Below, in pieces: positions 24,242-33,452 of a stretch of DNA of 56,075 bases (the stretch's first letter is position 1; each line of letters opens with the position of its first letter). The notes beneath the pieces were generated by a model. It worked only from the letters and a program-made list of their open reading frames with translations. It made no database searches and was not told the origin of the DNA. The position numbers and the translations under genes were made by a program. This DNA is from JAUWVG01 sp964633715 (GTDB lineage: Bacteria > Acidobacteriota > Aminicenantia > Aminicenantales > Aminicenantaceae), in the NCBI GenBank assembly GCA_964633715.1, contig CAZWHQ010000027.1, forward strand, positions 1-56,075. Reading direction: 5' to 3'.

Positions 24242-26847
24242 CGGAAAACACCAGGAACCGCCTCATTTGGATTAAAAATAACATTTTTAATTTTTTCTGA
24301 AGCTGAAAAATTGAAGTCTTGAATATTTCTCTCGATAAGCAATTTTCTTCGTTTTTTTTCTCCCCCTTCTTTCCATTCAATCCATAGAGGAAAAATAAAA
24401 AGATTTTTCGATTGCACAACTTTCACATTGAGTTGATATAAACCGCCGACTTTTTGGAGAGAATGAGTGACACTCACTTCAGGCAAGAGGTAAGAATTAA
24501 ACCAATTATCGAAAAATGACTGTAAATCCTTACCAGAAATTTTTTCGAAAACCTTAATAAAATCGCCAGTTGTAGCCCGGCTGTATTGTTTTTGAACAAA
24601 AAATTCTTTAAGAGCCCTAAAAAAAACATCTTGACCGAGATAATCTTTGAGAAGAAAAAGCACAAGTGTCGTTTTGTCATAGACAATGGATTGAAAAGCT
24701 TCAAAATTGAAATAGCTTAATCGTGATCCCATGGTTATGGCTCCCCAATTCGACATTCTTTTTGTCCATGAAGAAAATTTCCGGAGTATCGCGGAAAAGA
24801 CTCTTTCCCCATACTTTTCCTTTAAGTAAAGGACGGATGCGAACTGGGCCAACCCCTCACTCAACCACTGGTCATGATAGGATTCCCATGTCAAGCCCTG
24901 GCCCCACCATTGATGCGCAATTTCATGAGCCATAAAATATTCCCGCCACCGTGAAAGATCGACAGGGCTGTCGCTGAGGGATCTCCGGTAAGCTGGGGAA
25001 ATCCGCAGCATGTCGTTAAGCACGATAAAAGAGGGAGGGCTGTGCCCTCCGATTTGGGGCCACAATCTCTGGACTATACTAAAGCCTTCATAGGGGTACG
25101 GTCCAAACCAGGATTGGTATAGAGCTAGAATTTTTTTTGCTTCATCCAAATAATCCCAAGATTGTCCTCGGACATCCGAAGCTTGGTAGTATTGGAGAGG
25201 CAAAGGATTTGATTCTTCTGCAATTTTAGTCAGCTTCCCCACGATAAATGAAAGATACTTAACAGGCTTGTTCGATTCAAAAACACACACAGTCGAACCA
25301 ACATGTTCGATATCCTCGATACCCTCCAGTCCCTTCCATTCAGATTTCTCAACCAGGACACCATTGGCAACGAGAGAATACCCAGGAGGAACAGTGATTC
25401 TGACATGGGCTGTAAAATAGTCGTCATTGGCCGGAGATGGATACCAGTAAGAAGATTGAGTATACATGTACGTCTCAAAACTAACAGGGATCATGATATA
25501 GGATTCTTCACCCTGGGGACCGTGAAGCATTTCTGTCAGAGCCGTATTCGGTTTGATTTTTCCTCTATAATACACATCAACAGAAGCCGAGTTGCGCGTT
25601 CCAAGAGAGGGAGGAAGATACACATAAAGAGTTTGTCTCAGTTTATCCAGAGTAAAAAATAACTGCTGTTTCTCCTCATCATTGATCCGGAGGATTTGTA
25701 GTTCAGGATTGAATTTAAATTTCAACATATTAAAGGTGCCAATTTCAGATTCTACGTCTATCTTGGCCTTCCCTGAAAAATGAGAATCCTGAGGACGATA
25801 GCTTATTTCAACATCATAGTGAGTGATATCAAATTTTTGTCCAATAGAAATAAAAAGCTGCTGCTTCTCATCGTCTGTTTGAGGAGAATACAGATTGACT
25901 ATCCGATCCTCATTCCACTGGTAGACGGAGATTTCTTCCTCAGCAAAAGGAGAATAGATGTAGGTATAAATTCCTATTTTTTGGCCCTCAAATTCTATCA
26001 CCACTTCATCGCCCTGGGGTAAAAATGACAGCCGTTCACTGTTGAGCGAATTCTCTATGGTAAATGACCTGGAATAATGTTTGACGAATAGGGAATAAGC
26101 CTTGTTTTGTTCTGATTGTGTGATCGGCAGTGCGCCATTACGGTCCGGGGATATTAAAACATTGTTTTCAAAAAAGGAATTCGAGCAGCGGAGATAAGCA
26201 TATTTGAGATCATCCTCAAGAACGGTTGAGCCATAGATGAGTTCAAGCTGATGCTTCTCTCTCTCTAAAGAAGGGGAGAGGTGAAGGTCTCCTTTCCCGA
26301 TTACCAACAGGGCGGTCTCCCGGTTTGGAAGATTATCATAAAAAACGGCGGCCTCCCGAAAAACGAGTCGAATATCAATGTGTTTGATCTCGACAGACTT
26401 TGCCCTTTCCATTCTGTCGGAAGGGATAAAAATCTTATATAGAGTTTGAATATCTCCAGCGACCTCCTTGGCATTAATCAGCCAGACCCCGTCTATCTTG
26501 ACTAGCCTCAACCGCCATAGCTCAATAATGACAGAAAATAAATTGTCATATTTGACACGAAGATTAAGCCTGATTGTGTTCTCGTCAACCGGTTGCAATA
26601 AAACTTTATGAATTGAAATTTTCTCCATCTGAAAATCTTCCAATTTACTGGTGATCACCGTCTTTTCAACTTCCCTTAAATGTGTTTGGAAAAAATCCAG
26701 GAAACCATCAATATTCCGGCTATTAAAGGCCTCCTCTATGTGGAGAATCAAATTGTCTATTTCATCCTCTGGCTCTGAAGCCAGAGATAGGGTGGCCATC
26801 CAAAATAGGCATATTATCAGAAAGGACAATAGGGTTTTTTGACTCAT
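24238..26847 (-). CDS. Divergent M1-family (gluzincin) metallopeptidase, exported
   Basis: A signal peptide (about 4-23, ending LSLASEPEDE) precedes an 869-residue protein. The zinc motif is HEIAH (641-645) with the third ligand Glu664 eighteen residues on, followed by LSEGLAQFASVLYLKEKYG as in M1 aminopeptidases. The usual exopeptidase motif GAMEN is not present: the equivalent stretch reads WPQIGGHSPPSFIVLND. It may have altered or no aminopeptidase activity. The C-terminal about 150 residues include YFDNWF-type text of the family's helical domain (SFFDNWFNSYLLPEVS). The long N-terminal half (about 25-300) is an extension with no recognised domain. Predicted periplasmic. Confidence 0.85.
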   Translation of the reverse strand: MSQKTLLSFLIICLFWMATLSLASEPEDEIDNLILHIEEAFNSRNIDGFLDFFQTHLREVEKTVITSKLEDFQMEKISIHKVLLQPVDENTIRLNLRVKYDNLFSVIIELWRLRLVKIDGVWLINAKEVAGDIQTLYKIFIPSDRMERAKSVEIKHIDIRLVFREAAVFYDNLPNRETALLVIGKGDLHLSPSLEREKHQLELIYGSTVLEDDLKYAYLRCSNSFFENNVLISPDRNGALPITQSEQNKAYSLFVKHYSRSFTIENSLNSERLSFLPQGDEVVIEFEGQKIGIYTYIYSPFAEEEISVYQWNEDRIVNLYSPQTDDEKQQLFISIGQKFDITHYDVEISYRPQDSHFSGKAKIDVESEIGTFNMLKFKFNPELQILRINDEEKQQLFFTLDKLRQTLYVYLPPSLGTRNSASVDVYYRGKIKPNTALTEMLHGPQGEESYIMIPVSFETYMYTQSSYWYPSPANDDYFTAHVRITVPPGYSLVANGVLVEKSEWKGLEGIEDIEHVGSTVCVFESNKPVKYLSFIVGKLTKIAEESNPLPLQYYQASDVRGQSWDYLDEAKKILALYQSWFGPYPYEGFSIVQRLWPQIGGHSPPSFIVLNDMLRISPAYRRSLSDSPVDLSRWREYFMAHEIAHQWWGQGLTWESYHDQWLSEGLAQFASVLYLKEKYGERVFSAILRKFSSWTKRMSNWGAITMGSRLSYFNFEAFQSIVYDKTTLVLFLLKDYLGQDVFFRALKEFFVQKQYSRATTGDFIKVFEKISGKDLQSFFDNWFNSYLLPEVSVTHSLQKVGGLYQLNVKVVQSKNLFIFPLWIEWKEGGEKKRRKLLIERNIQDFNFSASEKIKNVIFNPNEAVPGVFR

Positions 26848-26859
26848 TCTTCCTTATTC

Positions 26860-26868
26860 ATTATAACA
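26860..26868 (-). promoter_or_regulatory. Extended -10 promoter for the M1-like peptidase
   Basis: On the minus strand TGTTATAAT gives a TG-n-TATAAT extended -10 box. It ends 12 bases before the ATG at 26847 with AAGGA in between. No -35 match is present. The same TGTTATAAT string is at 35430-35438 on the plus strand. Confidence 0.45.
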
Positions 26869-26920
26869 CACGGGAGCCCCCGCGGCGGAAAAGGGCTCTA
26901 TTTATGAAGGATTTCTCAAT

Positions 26921-27394
26921 CTAGCTTTTTTTTATTGTCTTTTTGGTTTTCTCCTCTTCCTTTGTTGGTTTTCTATATTCTCCAAAATCCTCTTCCCATG
27001 TGATAAGGCTGTGATAATAAATCTTGTCCTCATCGTCGATTCCCCTGGTGATTTCTGTCATGTGAGACGTCGCAGCCCCAAAGGCTTCGACAGCATAAGA
27101 AATGGCTTTTTCAGGATCTACCTTTTCGCCACAAGTATAAATATCCAGGGCGCCATAACCGAATTCCGGCCAGGTGTGTGTTGAAAGGTGTGACTCTGAT
27201 ATCACAACGACACCGCTGACTCCTTTGGGAGAAAACTTATTAAAAGATACAGCCCAAACTGTTGCTCCTGCAATCTCTGCAGCTTGAACTAAAATTTGCT
27301 GCACTTTAGACACACTGCCAATGATTTCAGGATCACATCCTGAGGCCTCGACAATATAGTGATGACCAATAGGTTTGTGAACTTTTTTGGACAT
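26921..27394 (-). CDS. speD: S-adenosylmethionine decarboxylase proenzyme
   Basis: The enzyme makes decarboxylated SAM, the aminopropyl donor for polyamines. The self-cleavage site is Glu67-Ser68 (ISESHLSTHTWPE); Ser68 becomes the pyruvoyl group, with His73 and Cys88 (YTCG) as conserved processing and catalytic residues. This is the short bacterial class 1B form. ATG 27394 is set by AAGGAG seven bases upstream. The 157-residue protein has an unusual charged tail after about residue 130 (KPTKEEEKTKKTIKKS). No spermidine synthase gene lies nearby. Confidence 0.94.
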   Translation of the reverse strand: MSKKVHKPIGHHYIVEASGCDPEIIGSVSKVQQILVQAAEIAGATVWAVSFNKFSPKGVSGVVVISESHLSTHTWPEFGYGALDIYTCGEKVDPEKAISYAVEAFGAATSHMTEITRGIDDEDKIYYHSLITWEEDFGEYRKPTKEEEKTKKTIKKS

Positions 27395-27460
27395 AGTGGA
27401 CTCCTTGTGTTTATCTAAAAACTGAGTTTTTATTCTAGAAGCCCCATAACAATTAATCAA

Positions 27461-27640
27461 CTCATCCCTTCAAATCAAAAACATCCCCATATTAAGTGCG
27501 AGACAAGCACACGGCGTTCTTCCTTGGCAATATTTAGGACGACATGGGTGGCGGATCTGTCTTGGGTCAGCACCTGCAGTTGAGTCACATAGAGACATCA
27601 CATCTCTGTCTCTGCCCCGTGTTCCTAATGCGGTGGGAGC
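27461..27640. other. Intergenic stretch with possible gene relic
   Basis: No intact gene is visible. On the minus strand, 27475-27592 reads as 38 protein-like codons without stops (including LQVLTQDRSATHVVLNIAKE) ending in TGA, with no plausible start. It may be a fragment of a decayed gene, or chance. I cannot name it. Nothing else was recognised between speD and the glutamate dehydrogenase remnant. Confidence 0.25.
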
Positions 27641-27890
27641 ATAGCACCTGACTAATGCTGGAAGGGTGGTAGTGAGCCATCTTGAATGGGTGCAGGCTAT
27701 AAGCGGAATGTACTGGGAAGAAGATCAGGTCGTTTATGAACTGGAACGTAAGATGCTCAAAGCACTCACCAACGTCTGGGAGATCCACAAAAAACGAGAC
27801 GTGACATTCCGCTGTGCCGCTTACATTGCGGCCATTGAATGACCAGATAAAATCTACAGATACAGAGGCCTTTTCCTTAAAAAAACCTGA
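27641..27890 (+). pseudogene. 3' remnant of a glutamate dehydrogenase gene
   Basis: From 27651 one frame reads TNAGRVVVSHLEWVQ, then GMYWEEDQVVYELERKMLKA and CAAYIAAIE. This is the end of a RocG/GudB-like hexameric glutamate dehydrogenase (family text: ILANAGGVTVSYFEWVQ...YW...LE). The codon after AIE is TGA (27840-27842) where the family has Arg; one C-to-T change in CGA would explain it. The frame then goes on with PDKIYRYRGLF, matching the family's last residues. IAPD before it (27641-27652) is in another frame. No N-terminal part was found. It lies 137 bases before an intact gdhA of a different subfamily. Confidence 0.75.
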
Positions 27891-27923
27891 CATTTTCACT
27901 TCGATTTAACAAAGAATAAACTC

Positions 27924-27955
27924 TTGACTTCCTGAAACTCTATTGATAGTATACT
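27924..27955 (+). promoter_or_regulatory. Promoter of gdhA
   Basis: TTGACT at 27924-27929 is followed after 17 bases by TAGTAT (27947-27952). An alternative -10 is TATACT at 27950-27955 with a 20-base gap. The leader to the ATG at 28028 would be about 70 bases and ends in a strong AGGAG, in contrast to the short leaders elsewhere in this window. Confidence 0.5.
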
Positions 27956-28027
27956 GAATTCAAAATTCAATGCGATCAATGAGCAATATTCTCAATTCTA
28001 TAAATAACCAAAAAAAGGAGTAATAAT

Positions 28028-29386
28028 ATGTCAGATTATGTCACAGAATTTATGCAAAAACTAAAAGAAAAAAATCCAGCACAACCGGAATTTCATCAGG
28101 CTGTCGAAGAGGTTGTGAACTCACTCGCGATCGTCCTTGAAAAACACCCCGAATTCAGAAAAGCCAAACTCGTTGAACGTATTGCCGAACCTGAACGGCT
28201 CGTTATGTTCCGCGTCCCCTGGATGAATGACGAAGGTGAAGTCCAGGTCAACCGCGGATTCAGAATCGAGATGAACAGCGCCATCGGCCCTTACAAGGGC
28301 GGGCTGCGCTTCCATCCCACAGTCAATCTCGGAATACTCAAGTTCCTGGCATTCGAGCAGGTCTTTAAAAACTCGCTGACCACTCTTCCCATGGGCGGAG
28401 GAAAGGGCGGATCCGACTTCGATCCCAAAGGAAAGAGTGACAATGAGGTCATGCGTTTTTGCCAAGCTTTCATGCAGGAACTTTTCCGTCATATCGGCCC
28501 TAACACCGACATCCCCGCTGGTGACATTGGAGTCGGCGGCCGTGAGATCGGATTTATGTTCGGTCAATATCGAAAGCTCAGAAACGAATTCACTGGCGTT
28601 CTCACGGGAAAAGGCCTCGAATGGGGCGGTTCTCTGATTCGTCCTGAAGCCACGGGCTACGGGGCCGTTTACTTTGCAGCTGAAATGCTCTCTACACGAA
28701 ACGAAACTCTCGAAGGAAAAACCTGCCTCGTCTCCGGTAGTGGAAACGTTGCCCAATACACCGTCGAAAAGGTCAATCAACTCGGCGGGAAATGTGTCAC
28801 TCTATCGGATTCTAGTGGATACATTTACGACCCAGAAGGCGTTGATGCAAACAAACTCGCGTTCGTCATGGATCTCAAGAATGTCCGCCGCGGCCGTATT
28901 AAAGAATACGCAGAAAAATTCGAGTGTGAATACACACCTGTTGATCCCAGTCTTGATTACAATCCTCTTTGGGATCACAAGGCAGAGTGCGCATTCCCCA
29001 GCGCCACACAAAACGAAATTAACGTTAAGGATGCTCAGAACCTGCTCGATAACGGTATTTATGTCGTCTCCGAGGGGGCCAATATGCCGACTGTTCAACA
29101 AGGCGTGGATCTTTTCATCGAAAAGAAAATCCTTTACGGACCGGGAAAAGCGGCCAATGCAGGCGGAGTGGCCGTTTCCGGACTCGAAATGTCCCAGAAC
29201 AGTTTGCGCCTGAGTTGGACGCGTGAAGAAGTCGACCAGAGGCTCGCCGGTATCATGAAAGCTATCCACAAGACATGCGTGGAAGCTGCCGAAAAATATG
29301 GTTCAGCAGGAAATTATGTCAACGGAGCAAATATCGGTGGATTTCTAAAAGTCGCCTATGCAATGCTGGATCAGGGCATCGTCTGA
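28028..29386 (+). CDS. gdhA: Glutamate dehydrogenase, GdhA type (probably NADP-dependent)
   Basis: The enzyme reversibly aminates 2-oxoglutarate to glutamate, linking ammonium uptake to carbon metabolism. The 452 residues match E. coli-type hexameric GdhA in length and in blocks GPYKGGLRFHP, PMGGGKGGSDFDPKGKSDNEV and DIPAGDIGVGGREIGFMFGQYRKL. The Rossmann motif SGSGNVAQY and late SEGANMPT and GKAANAGGVAVSGLEMSQN are also present. AGGAG lies eight bases before the ATG. Codon choice looks more C-ending than in neighbours (by eye), consistent with high expression. NADP preference is inferred from subfamily. Confidence 0.96.
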   Translation: MSDYVTEFMQKLKEKNPAQPEFHQAVEEVVNSLAIVLEKHPEFRKAKLVERIAEPERLVMFRVPWMNDEGEVQVNRGFRIEMNSAIGPYKGGLRFHPTVNLGILKFLAFEQVFKNSLTTLPMGGGKGGSDFDPKGKSDNEVMRFCQAFMQELFRHIGPNTDIPAGDIGVGGREIGFMFGQYRKLRNEFTGVLTGKGLEWGGSLIRPEATGYGAVYFAAEMLSTRNETLEGKTCLVSGSGNVAQYTVEKVNQLGGKCVTLSDSSGYIYDPEGVDANKLAFVMDLKNVRRGRIKEYAEKFECEYTPVDPSLDYNPLWDHKAECAFPSATQNEINVKDAQNLLDNGIYVVSEGANMPTVQQGVDLFIEKKILYGPGKAANAGGVAVSGLEMSQNSLRLSWTREEVDQRLAGIMKAIHKTCVEAAEKYGSAGNYVNGANIGGFLKVAYAMLDQGIV

Positions 29387-29424
29387 TTAAATTCAGTTTA
29401 ACAATCGATTGCCAGGAACTGATA

Positions 29425-29451
29425 CCGGAAAGAGGAGGCAACTCTTTCCGG
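29425..29451 (+). terminator. Perfect 10-bp hairpin downstream of gdhA
   Basis: CCGGAAAGAG and CTCTTTCCGG flank the loop GAGGCAA. It has no T-run, so it may stabilise the mRNA end or slow polymerase upstream of the stronger terminator at 29474. Confidence 0.5.
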
Positions 29452-29473
29452 TTATATTGATGATGTAACTCTA

Positions 29474-29516
29474 GGGAAAAATGGGGGCCTGTGGCCTCCC
29501 TTTTTCCTTTTTTTTT
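29474..29516 (+). terminator. Rho-independent terminator of gdhA
   Basis: GGGAAAAATGGGGGCC, loop TGT and GGCCTCCCTTTTTCC form a long stem (one G-T pair and one mismatch), followed by eight T residues at 29509-29516. This is the best intrinsic terminator in the window. Confidence 0.85.
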
Positions 29517-29670
29517 AGGGGACATCCATTCCCTAATGATTTTTGACTCGATCCAAAAAGTATGCTATTTCTAGATCTGGAAAAATCATTCCACTCAGAC
29601 TCGGCAGTTGATCAGAGAAATATCATAATTTTCCTGTATACGTTGGAGTCGGTTTTGATTACATTATAAG

Positions 29671-32600
29671 GTGGGAGTTTTTAATATCGTGGATAAATAC
29701 ATTGAAAAAATCAAGTCCGCTGTGGATGCCTTTTGGATTCAGGATGGATACGGAACTCGATTCCAGGAATTCCAAAATCTCATGCGTTCACGTATCCGTG
29801 ACGTACTGATTGTATCCAGCCTTTACGATTTCTATATCTTCGAGGAGTACGGCCGCTTATATGAACTCATTCGCAGCGAGTACCAGGGATTGAACTTGAG
29901 CCATACACCTGAACTCACCCGGGTATCCAGTGGAAAGGAAGCCCTTGAGCTTATCAAAGGAAAAAATAAGTTTGATCTCATCATCACGACTCTCCACATC
30001 GAAGGCATGCGGCCGGCAGAACTTGCACGGAAGCTTCGAAAACTGGGCCTTGACATCCCTATTGTCATGCTCGCTTTTGACAACAGGGAGTTGGCTGACA
30101 TGTTGGCCCATAAAGAAGACAAACTTTTCGATCATATTTTTATATGGCTCGGAGATTACAGGCTTCTCCTTGCCATAATCAAAAGTCTGGAAGATATCAA
30201 TAATGTTGAGCACGATACTCATGTCATGGGTGTCCAGTCGATTCTGGTTATAGAGGACACAATACGCTTCTATTCTTTTTTGCTGCCCTCCCTTTATTTA
30301 GAAATCATGCAACAGTCACAACGCTTCATCAAAGAGGGGGTAAACCTTTCGCACAAGAATCTGCGTCAAAGAGCACGCCCGAAAATTCTTCTCTGCCGAA
30401 GCTATGAGGAAGCGTGGCGCAATTTCACGAGTTATCACGAAACAGTGCTGGGGATCATATCGGATGTGAATTTTCCCCGGAAAGATGGGCTCGATTCCGA
30501 AGCGGGATTCACATTTGCCGAAGAAGTCCATGCCAAACACCCAGATATCCCAATCCTATTCCACTCGGCTTTGGAAAAAAATGAAATCCAGGCCAGGACA
30601 CTCGGGTGTCATTTTGTGTTGAAGGATTCTCCGACATTTTTGAAAGAATTGAGACAGTTCATGGCGTCCCGCTTGAGTTTCGGCGATTTTGTCTTCCGCG
30701 TCCCCGATGGGACAGAAGTGGGAAGAGCCCAAGATCTTCTGACACTTGAGAAGCAGTTAAGAGTCATCCCCGAAAAAAGTCTCGTCTTTCATTCCGAGCG
30801 GAATGACTTTTCCCACTGGCTAAAGGCCCGGACGGAATTCTGGCTGGCCTACAACCTACGCCCAAGAAAAGTTTCAGAATTCCCATCCGTATCCGCCCTC
30901 CGCAGCCATCTCATCGAAAAAGTTAAGGAATACCGCATAATCCGCCAGAGGGGAATCATTTCCGATTTTGACAAAGAGCTTTTCGAACCAACAAACAGTA
31001 TTTCGCGCATAGGAGGGGGATCCCTGGGAGGCAAAGCTCGAGGACTAGGATTTTTCAACACCTTGATCAACAGTTATAGCATACAGGATCACTTTGAAAA
31101 CGTGCACATCTCCGTCCCTCCAGCCGTAATCATCGCAACCGATATATTCGATCAATTCATGGAGATGAATGCACTTCAAGAATTCGCGTTGACAGAAGAG
31201 GACGATTTTGTTCTCCTTCAACGTTTTATGGATGCGGACAACTTCCCGGAAGAAGCAGTCGAAGACTTGAAAGATTTTCTGGAAATGACAAATCACCCCC
31301 TAGCCGTTCGCTCCTCCGGCCTGCTCGAGGATTCCCATGTCCACCCTTTTGCAGGAGTCTATGGAACATTTATGATTCCTAACTGTCACAACGATCTTCA
31401 AGTGCGTCTATTTGAACTCCTGAAAGCCGTTAAACGCGTCTATGCAAGCACCTACTTCAAATCTGCCAGGGGATACATCCAAGCAACATCTTTCCAGTTG
31501 GAAGAGGAGAAGATGGCCGTCATTGTCCAGACCCTTTCTGGCTCGGCCCACGGAGGCCGATACTATCCTATTTTATCGGGCACTGCACAATCCTATAATT
31601 TTTACCCCATCTCACCACAAGAATCATCCGATGGCATCGCGTCCATTGCCCTTGGATTGGGAAAGATGGTTGTCGAGGGGGGAGCTAGTCTGCGTTTTTC
31701 TCCCAGGTACCCTCGACATATAGTCCAGTTATCCACCCCTGAATTAGCGCTGAATAGCAACCAGCATGATTTTTTTGCCCTTAACCTGTGTTCTATCGAA
31801 GAGGGGGAGGAGGGGGATCCCGATGAGGATATCAACATAAGCCGGTTTCCCTTAAAGACAGCAGAACAAGACGACACATTGAGGTATGTGGGTTCAATCT
31901 ATTCCCCTGAAAATCACGCCATCTATGATGGAATCACCAGGGAAGGTGTCCCGTTGGTCAGCTTCGCTCCCATTCTCAAGCAGAACATCTTTCCCCTTGC
32001 CCATATAATCGACATGTTATTGACTCTGGGCAGCTGGAGCATGGGAATGCCGGTAGATATCGAGTTTGCCGTGGACCTGGCACTCCCTGAGGATCAGCCA
32101 AAAAAATTCTCCCTTCTCCAGATCCGCCCGATGGTGTTGGCGAGAGAACTGGAATCAGTAACGATCGAAACAACAGAACCAAAAAAATTGATAGGTCAGA
32201 GTGATCGTGTTCTTGGAAACGGGATTATCGATGATATTCATGACATTGTTTTTATAGATAGAGATGTTTTCGACCGCTCGAAAAGCCGAGAAGTGGCTGC
32301 AGAGGTGAAACGGTTCAACGCCATTTTGATGGCCCAACAGCGTCCCTTCCTCCTTATTGGCTTCGGCCGTTGGGGTTCGATGGATCCCTGGCTGGGAATT
32401 CCGGTCAAATGGGAGCACATTTCAGGGGCACGAGTGATCATTGAGGCAAATTTCAAAGATTTCACAGTCGATCCTTCTCAAGGCTCACATTTCCTTGAGA
32501 ATCTCAACTCCTTTTCAGTCGGATATTTCACCGTCCCCTACGAGAAAGAAAAGAGTTTTGTGGATTGGGAATGGCTCCAGTCACAAACTCCCATCGAAAA

Positions 32601-32703
32601 AATGAGCTACACAAAACTTCTAAGATTCGACAAAAGGCTTTTGATCAAAATGAATGGCCGAGAGAGCTTCGGCATCATTTTCAAGCCTGGAATGGACTCC
32701 TGA
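29671..32703 (+). CDS. Double receiver-like/PEP-synthase-type ATP-grasp protein
   Basis: The 1010-residue protein starts with two receiver-like domains (about 35-175, and about 190-350 with VLVIEDT-type and GIISDVNFPR text, like REC domains with Asp positions). A linker follows, then a PPDK_N/PEP-synthase-like ATP-grasp domain with GGGSLGGKARG (448-458) and AVRSSGLLEDS (545-555). Conserved IVQTLSGSAHGGRYYP and LGLGKMVVEGG come later. I see no phosphohistidine swivelling motif and no PEP-binding TIM barrel. Members of this family are known from Bacteroidota as PEP/pyruvate-binding-domain proteins of unknown role. GTG 29671 is used; GTG 29689 with GGGAG upstream is an alternative. Confidence 0.8.
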   Translation: MGVFNIVDKYIEKIKSAVDAFWIQDGYGTRFQEFQNLMRSRIRDVLIVSSLYDFYIFEEYGRLYELIRSEYQGLNLSHTPELTRVSSGKEALELIKGKNKFDLIITTLHIEGMRPAELARKLRKLGLDIPIVMLAFDNRELADMLAHKEDKLFDHIFIWLGDYRLLLAIIKSLEDINNVEHDTHVMGVQSILVIEDTIRFYSFLLPSLYLEIMQQSQRFIKEGVNLSHKNLRQRARPKILLCRSYEEAWRNFTSYHETVLGIISDVNFPRKDGLDSEAGFTFAEEVHAKHPDIPILFHSALEKNEIQARTLGCHFVLKDSPTFLKELRQFMASRLSFGDFVFRVPDGTEVGRAQDLLTLEKQLRVIPEKSLVFHSERNDFSHWLKARTEFWLAYNLRPRKVSEFPSVSALRSHLIEKVKEYRIIRQRGIISDFDKELFEPTNSISRIGGGSLGGKARGLGFFNTLINSYSIQDHFENVHISVPPAVIIATDIFDQFMEMNALQEFALTEEDDFVLLQRFMDADNFPEEAVEDLKDFLEMTNHPLAVRSSGLLEDSHVHPFAGVYGTFMIPNCHNDLQVRLFELLKAVKRVYASTYFKSARGYIQATSFQLEEEKMAVIVQTLSGSAHGGRYYPILSGTAQSYNFYPISPQESSDGIASIALGLGKMVVEGGASLRFSPRYPRHIVQLSTPELALNSNQHDFFALNLCSIEEGEEGDPDEDINISRFPLKTAEQDDTLRYVGSIYSPENHAIYDGITREGVPLVSFAPILKQNIFPLAHIIDMLLTLGSWSMGMPVDIEFAVDLALPEDQPKKFSLLQIRPMVLARELESVTIETTEPKKLIGQSDRVLGNGIIDDIHDIVFIDRDVFDRSKSREVAAEVKRFNAILMAQQRPFLLIGFGRWGSMDPWLGIPVKWEHISGARVIIEANFKDFTVDPSQGSHFLENLNSFSVGYFTVPYEKEKSFVDWEWLQSQTPIEKMSYTKLLRFDKRLLIKMNGRESFGIIFKPGMDS

Positions 32704-32743
32704 TGGTCCACTTACAGGTCTATGAATAACCTTACCATGAAAA

Positions 32744-33385
32744 TTACTTTGTGCAGATATAGGCGATATGGGGATACCAGTAGCCCGAGTGCAGGGGGAT
32801 GGTTTTCACCGAGAACCCTAGTTGTCTAAGAATATTTAAATAGTCCTCCTGGCTCCGGAAGAAAAATTTTTCCCCCAGAGTGAATCCGATCAATTTGACC
32901 GCCAGCATTTCCTGAAAAAGATTCCATAAGTACTTCAGTCTCGGACGGGTATCCATCTCCTTGACAACAAGAATGCCTCCTTCCGGAAGAGTTTGATAAC
33001 ATTTTCTGAGGATGACTTCCTGTTTATCGTAGGGAATCAGATAGAGAACATCGACGAGAGAAAAAACGTTTCCCTTCGGATAGTCCGCCTCGACAACATC
33101 TCCAACTCTATACGTGATGTTTAAATCCCGGGATTCAGATTGATTGGCAGCTTCGATCTTTCTCTTGTCCAAATCGAGACCGAAGATCCGTCTTTCGGGA
33201 CATCCCAGGCTCAAGATCTTTGGGAAAAGGCCGCTGCCACACCCCAAGTCAACGATCGAACCCTTCTCCGGAAAAAAATCTTCCAGCGCAATCAAGGGGC
33301 AGATCTTCAGTTTGATTTTCAAATAGGCTCTAAAAAAAAACGGGGCGTCTCTATACAATTTGAAGATTTCTCTTTTATCCAGCAT
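32744..33385 (-). CDS. Class I SAM-dependent methyltransferase
   Basis: The 213-residue protein has the SAM-binding motif I VDLGCGSGLFPKIL (about 45-58), the acidic motif FGLDLDKRKIEAA, and motif IV VLYLIPYDKQEVILRKCYQTLPEGG with late EGGILVVKEMD. No substrate-specific domain is visible. It lies 67 bases downstream of the second asnB-like gene on the same strand, likely in one transcript. It may methylate an envelope glycan or lipid precursor (inference from context). Confidence 0.85.
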   Translation of the reverse strand: MLDKREIFKLYRDAPFFFRAYLKIKLKICPLIALEDFFPEKGSIVDLGCGSGLFPKILSLGCPERRIFGLDLDKRKIEAANQSESRDLNITYRVGDVVEADYPKGNVFSLVDVLYLIPYDKQEVILRKCYQTLPEGGILVVKEMDTRPRLKYLWNLFQEMLAVKLIGFTLGEKFFFRSQEDYLNILRQLGFSVKTIPLHSGYWYPHIAYICTK

Positions 33386-33452
33386 GCCGCATTCCCGATG
33401 TTTCCTATCAGCTGTTTTTACGTATGAACTCTGTTTTTTTCAGAGCTGAGCG

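Noticed and set aside
26874..26898. GAGCCC/GGGCTC stem between speD and the peptidase as a terminator
   Set aside because: No T-run follows on the speD strand, and the loop is long; too weak to annotate.
27585..27899. A 104-residue minus-strand reading frame
   Set aside because: It is antisense to the glutamate dehydrogenase remnant, whose plus-strand translation matches a known family.
28121..28780. Long antisense frame opposite gdhA
   Set aside because: Strong codon bias in gdhA opens antisense frames; no signal or domain was seen.
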